A program made the position numbers and the translations under genes. From Chlamydiota bacterium (GTDB lineage: Bacteria > Chlamydiota > Chlamydiia > Chlamydiales > SM23-39), in the NCBI GenBank assembly GCA_021772165.1, contig JAJFMM010000083.1, positions 1 through 8,537 on the forward strand: 8,537 nt of DNA. The letters run 5' to 3'. Below the pieces are notes generated by a model, which saw only the letters and a program-made list of their open reading frames with translations, had not been told where the DNA came from and searched no databases. Shown in pieces: positions 1-6,000 of the stretch; the first letter of the stretch is position 1, and each line of letters opens with the position of its first letter.

Positions 1-29
1 TTTTAGCTAAGCATCTAAACCACATCTCT

Positions 30-3000
30 CTATGTTGGTTGTTTTTCCTCAATTTCTTTAAAGAGTATGGCGAGGTCTGGGCCTGATGCGGCGAAGCTCG
101 CATAGTTGCTCATGAACCACTGCTGAAGATCTGGAAGATACCCCCCACTAGTGATGAGAGCTCTGGTCTTTAGCAACATAGCTGCTTCCAATAGTTTACC
201 GCCTGAAGACGCTGCGGTCCAACCTTCTAAGTTCGACACAACTTGAGGCAACCTGGGGCTTGCTAGCTGAGCTTCTTTATAGACAAAGTCCATATCCGTA
301 TTCGTCAACCCTTTGTAGGTCGTGAACGCAGTTGGATATTGAAGCTTCAACCAGCTCTGAAGCTGTGCTACTGTGCCTCCAGTTCCAAGCTTTGTAATTT
401 CAGCTTTGATAGCGTCTGTAAACGCTTTTTCAGCCGGAGTCTTAGCCCATCCATCCAGATCCGTTGCGAACTTTGCAAGATCTCCTGACGGTGTTGGTGG
501 CGGTAGCTCAACTTCTTTAATGAGTATGGCGAGGTCTGACGCTGACGCTACGAAGCTCGCATAGTTGCTCGAGAACCAAGCCTGAAGATCTGGAAGATAT
601 CCCCCACTAGTGACGAGAGCCTCGGCTTTTGCCAACATAGCGGCTTCTAATTTCTTACCACCATCAGATGTCGCAGTCCAGCCCTCTAAGTTCGATACAA
701 TTTGAGGCATCCTAGGACTTGGTAGTTGAGCTTCTTTATAGACAAAGTCCATATCCGTATTCGTCAACCCTTTGTAAGTCGTGAACGCAGTTGGATATTG
801 AAGCTTCAACCAGCTCTGAAGCTCTGCTACTGTGCCTCCAGCTCCAAGCTTTGTAATTTCACCTTTGATAGCGGTTGTGAATGCTAGTTCTGCCGGAGTC
901 TTAGCCCAGCCATCCAGATCCGTTGCGATCTTTGCAAGATCTCCTGAGGGTGCCGGTGCCGGTAGCTCAACTTCTTTAAAGAGTATGGCGAGGTCTGAAT
1001 CTGATGCTCCGAAACTCGCATAGTTGCTCGAGAGCCAAGACTGAAGATCTGGAAGATACCCCCCACTAGCGACGAGAGCTTTGGCTTTTTCCAGCATAGC
1101 TGCTTCTAATTTCTTACCACCCTCAGATGTCGCAGTCCAGCCCTCTAAGTTCGATACAATTTGAGGCATTCTAGGACTTGCTAGCTGAGCTTCTTTATAG
1201 ACAAAGTCCATATCCGTATTCGTCAACCCTTTGTATTTCGTGAACGCAGTTGGATATTGAAGCTTCAACCAGCTCTGAAAATCCGCTAGCGTGCCTGTAG
1301 GTCCTAGAGAAGTAATTTTACTTTCAAGATCCTTGATGAAATCCTTTTCAGGTTGTGTAGCCCCAGAACGAGCACTCCATTGCTGCAGATCCGTTGCGAT
1401 CTTTGCAAGAGGATTTGTCGGTGGAGCCGGAGGATTCGACATAGTGAGGTCTGTATAAATTTTCTGCACATCAGCCTGAGTCAACCCAGGTGCAAACTTT
1501 GTATAGATTCCCTGTCCCAAGGCAGTGATGCTGGCTTGAACTTGCGCCAACGTACTTCCTGCTGGAATAGAAAATCCGTTCGCAAATGCTTTTTCTCCAT
1601 CAGTTCCGCTCGCTTTCCACGTGGCAAGATCATTTTCAAACGTCTGAAGAGGCGTTGTCGGTGGGTTTGGCACTGTAGCGTGAATGTACAAAGCGCTGTA
1701 AAGAGCTGTTACGTCAGCTTTAGTCAGAGGAGGAGGACCTGCATACGTTGTATAAATACCCGCTCCCAAGTCACTGATTTTTTTTTGCATAGCCAGTATA
1801 TTCGTCATACTGGATAAGTCGCTGGCTACCGCCTCCTCTGCAACTGTACCGCTTGACCACGTTTTCATCAGAGCATCTAACGGATCATTCAAATCCGGAG
1901 GAAGAGTGGTTATACCTAGATCTGCGTAAAGCAGCTGCACATCCTCACTATTGATAAATTGAGGGTTAGCCGGGGACTGATCATAGATACTCGCTCCCAT
2001 ACCCGTAATAGCCGTTTGGACTTGAGCCAGAGTCTTCCAACTTGGATCTGTTCCAATTTTAGCAAGTAAAGTGGTGGCCAATTGTTTCTGCGCAGCTGTA
2101 CCGCTGGTTTTCCACGCATTCAGCTGATCTTCAATGGTTTTAAGAATTGGCGCTGGTGCAGCTGGAGCCTTCGGCGTTGTTATGCCCAGAGCGTCATAAA
2201 TCTTCTGCACATCGGGCTGGCTCATATTCGGATAGTTGGGCTGTGTATAGATATTCGCACCTAAGGCCAAAATAGCCGCTTTGACTTGAGCAAATGTTTT
2301 CCAACCTGGATCTGTGCTAATCAGATGAAGGATCTGCTGAGCTGCCTGCGACTCTTCAGGAGTAGCACTTGCTGTAGTTTCCCAGCCCTTGAGCACATTT
2401 TCTAGCGCCGTAAGATCTCCTGGAGTAGGAGGCTGTGGGACCGCCGTCGTTATGCCCATCTCTGTATAAATGGCCGTCATATCTGCAAGAGTCAGCCCTG
2501 CATACTTAGCATTCGTGTAGGGATCAGCTCCCTGATCCGTCATCCATTTTTGCAACTGAGCGACCGTACCACTAGATCCGAGAGTATTAATCTCCGCTAC
2601 GATGTCGGCTGCCAACGCTTTGGCTCCTGCATCACCACCGGCCGGCGGCCAGCTTGAGAAATAGGTCTTCATGTCAGCAAGCGTCGGTGTAGGAGGAGGC
2701 GGTGCCGGTTCAGTCTTTTGCAGCTCTGTATAAATTTCCTTTATATCCGCATCTGTTATTGTAGGGTACTTCGTCTTGAGATCTCCCAACTCTGCTATCC
2801 AGACTTGCAATTGAGTGACATTATCATCAGCTCCTAGAGTCCCGATCTCCTTCAGGATATCGGCTGCAAACGCTTTCGCTCCTGCATCAGCGCCCCAACT
2901 CGTGAAATAACTTTTAATATCACTAAGCGAGGGTGTCGGAGCAGCTGGAGCTGCCGTCGTGACGCCCAATGCTATATACATGGCTCGCATATCTGGAAAA

Positions 3001-6000
3001 GTCAGTCCGGCATAGCTCGAGTAGGGCTTATCTGCCAGTCCCGTCATCCAGGTTTGCAATTGAGCCATCGTAGCGCCTGCTCCGAGACTCGTAATGTACT
3101 TCTCTATATCCGCTGCAAATGCCATTGTCCCTGCATTTACTGTCTTCCAAGCATCCAAAAATTTCTGAACATCAGAAATTGTAGTCGCCGGTGGTACAGG
3201 AACTGATCCAGGGAATGGAGTGTAAGCAAGTCCGCCACCTCCACCAGGCGTCCACCAAGTATAATCCATGTTAGAAACAGGAATGGGATTCTTTGGAGTC
3301 GGTACAGGACCCTCTGTTACATTCATATTCTTTAGAATGATTTTAGCATTCCCTCCCGGTGTCTGCTGCCCCCTTTGATTCCAGTTCGGGTTTTCCAAGC
3401 CAAATTCCACACGCATCGGACTGAAAGGACCCTTACCTAGATCCTGAGTAGCCAAGACATAAGTCTTATTTGTCGTTTGATCGTAAAGTGTTCGGATGAG
3501 AATCAAATTACCGGTCTTGGGATCCCTGTCTCCCGTCATCGAAATTTTAAAAACGTCCTTAGATTTCCAGAGGTCCGGCATCTTAACGAATTCTCCAGTG
3601 CCCCCTTTATCATCTGGCAGACCTACCTCGTTGTGGCCAAATGCTTCAAAACCAATGTAGGAACCGGGACGCATATAGACCATCCCATCGGCTGCAGGCG
3701 ACGGATGGCCATCGACACTATCAGAGCCCATTTCACAGTCGAATTCAGTAATAGGATCGCTTCCGCTGGCATGCGTTTGCGGAGAATCTGGACCTTTTTG
3801 AGACTCGCCATAAGTCCAGAAAGCAATCGTGGGATTATAGGCCGGATAGGGGGGGTTAGAGATGCCTAAAGATTTATACAGGCTCTTTACGTCATCCAAT
3901 TGTATCCCGGAATACTTCGTGTAAATACCTGCAAGATCTGCGCTTGTAGCCAGAGCCTTGATTGCAGCTATCACATCGCCCACAGATTTGCCACTCATAT
4001 CTTTCTGAAGTTGGGCTACGAATAGCGGATGGCAACTGGGAGCTAGATCCTTAGCCCATGAGGCTAAGAGAGCATTGAAAGCAGTCAAATCAGTAGCCGG
4101 GGGACTATTGTCAATCGTCACGTTGCCTGCAGGAGTACAGCCATCCGTCTGAAAAGTGGCCGAGTAGGAGAAAGGCACTCTCGTTGGATCAACCGTTTGC
4201 GTTGATATTACGCCCCCATCGTCAAAGACGCTGCCCCACTCTTTAGCCTTTGGATCCCATTTACCCATCGTCGTTAGATTGCTGGATATCTCGAGACCAT
4301 CTTTTGTTTGCTTCACATCTTTTGGATCAGTCGCGAACATCTGATTGCCTGTAAGAGCAATCGCCCAGTTCGAACTTATAGGACTCTTTGTAAAGTCATC
4401 GGTTGTACCGGGCCAGGATCGATCCGTATTATAGGGATTGATCGAATTGATCTTAGAATACACATCAGAGGCGCCTGCTCCCGTTGGAACAAGAGTCGTA
4501 TTGAATGCAGTCGCCGTACTGTCGCCTTTGTTCATAATCTGGATAGCGGGCTGGCTCATGGTCCCGTCTGCAGGAAAGTCACTAGACGGAATACTCATTG
4601 TGAGATGATGCATCCCTGGCTTTAGACCAGTAAAGGTTTGATCTGTAACAGCTCCCTTGATGTTCGCTACAAGTCCTTTCGCACTAAATACCAGCTGGAT
4701 ATTGCCGGTGCCTCCCGGAGGAACATAGACATCAACAGATACTTGATAGTCAGCGGCCGGAATCTGCACCCATCCATTTGCAGTCGGGCCTCCTCCTGGT
4801 GCGATCTGAATTCCATGAGCGCCATTCGGTCCATTGACAATCTTGTCATTCTTATCCGCGACGGGATCTAGATACCAGTAGGGATGCCCAGAGTTTTTTA
4901 ATGGAGCCTGATCTTCGTTTTTCTTAATCGATATATCGCCATCAAAGAGATTGTCTCCGGGCTGGAGCTTGTGATTGACTTGCGGATACCAGCCGGCGTC
5001 CGGATCACCGGAGAGAGAGATGGGAGGGCAAGCGAGCTGAGAGTAGGCCATCGCCTCCGCAGCACCCTCAGGAGTAGATGGATCAATGGCCGGAGCACCA
5101 CTCGAGACGGGACCAAAAGTGTATTCACCCGACGTGGGATCTTTGGTAGCGGAGAGGTGAGAGAGATCTCTTACTTTCATATTCTGAAAGAGAGTTTGCC
5201 CTGCTGTTCCTGCATACCCGAGCTTTATACTAGGTCCGGTTGCCTTCACCCAATAATAGCGGCGGTGCGGCCCTGCTTCATCAATCTCATCAGAGCTTAT
5301 AGCAAAGGGGTTGCCGGCGACATCGACAGCACCTTCTATGCTAAAAGCACCACCATGGCCTTTGCCCGGCTCGGCAGAAGCCCCCGTCACATCCCCGGAA
5401 ACAAGATACCAGTTACCTGCTACGGTCGGGACCGTCTCAGAAGAGCCTACAGCGGGATTGGGATTCTTAAGAAGCTCCTCTGCAGGAGTCAAGGCCGGGA
5501 TGGGAGGTAATACCACCTGTGTTATAGGAATACCGAGCTGTTTTTGAGCCAGCGGTAGAAGCTGTGTGAGGTGTTCAGCATACTCTGTTGCATGATTCTG
5601 ATCGTAGCCATTCGCAATATTTGCTATAGGACGTCCTGTAGCCCCTGCGATCACATCATGTAGATTTTTAATCAGAGAGGAATAAATCTGGTCATGATCT
5701 GTCTTAAGATCTGCCCAAGTGTAAGTTGTCGGGTCGCTTGTATACTTGGCAAGATCCGCCTGATAGTCACTGGCGGATTTCTTGAGCAGAGGACTTGTAA
5801 CATTATCGAGCGCAAGTGCCGAAGCTTCCTGATCATCCGACATCATCGAACCAGAACCTGTTACAGTAGGAGCCGGCGGCGCATCAGCCGCCTTTGGAAG
5901 AGCAGGTATCTTCCCCTCGACATCAGATGAAAAGATTTGATTGGTAATTAGATCAGGCAGTCCCGCGATTTGCTCAGGTGTAAAGTTAGACTTGAGATAG

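Larger units (their letters stand above)
33..3179 (-). repeat. C-terminal array of 13 helical repeat units (R2-R8 plus three A+B pairs)
   Basis: Residues 1574-2622. Units of about 75-90 residues share: a first helix ending in W (LDAW, FTSW, LKGW, LNAW, MKTW, LATW); a second helix often containing AFA and ending in LG; a T-x-AQLQ-x-W or AQVQ helix; then YT-x-Y-x-GLT and a last helix D-x-x-x-IY-x-x-LGI. Approximate starts are R2 1574, R3 1657, R4 1738, R5 1827, R6 1918, R7 2006, R8 2084, then pairs at 2164, 2321 and 2474. Pro-rich linkers such as APPPPTPT and AVPQPPTPG join them, suggesting independent four-helix beads. R2-R4 use an LQ-x-W form and R5-R8 mainly a G-x-x-IY form. I do not recognise the family. 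Confidence 0.85.

Noticed and set aside
1..29. Possible start of a terminator for the giant gene (TTTAG/CTAAA arms on the minus strand)
   Set aside because: The stem is five AT-rich pairs and the window ends before any T-tract could be seen, so it cannot be supported.
373..1023. Two similar 63-codon plus-strand open frames 459 bp apart (373-564 and 832-1023)
   Set aside because: Their similarity only reflects the underlying 459-bp coding repeat of the opposite strand, so repetition is not evidence for a gene here.
33..1409. CRISPR array or insertion sequence as explanation for the direct repeats
   Set aside because: The repeats are 459 bp, in frame, fully coding and without short spacers. 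No transposase, terminal inverted repeats or target-site duplication is visible.
1353..1817. 154-codon plus-strand open frame
   Set aside because: It lies antisense inside the repeat array of the giant gene and its Cys/Arg-rich product looks like reverse-strand noise. It has no ribosome-binding site that I can see.
4971..5510. 179-codon plus-strand open frame, the longest antisense one
   Set aside because: It is wholly antisense to the beta-sandwich domain 3 region of a well-supported gene. Its Arg/Ser/Gly-rich composition fits a shadow frame, and no motif is recognisable.
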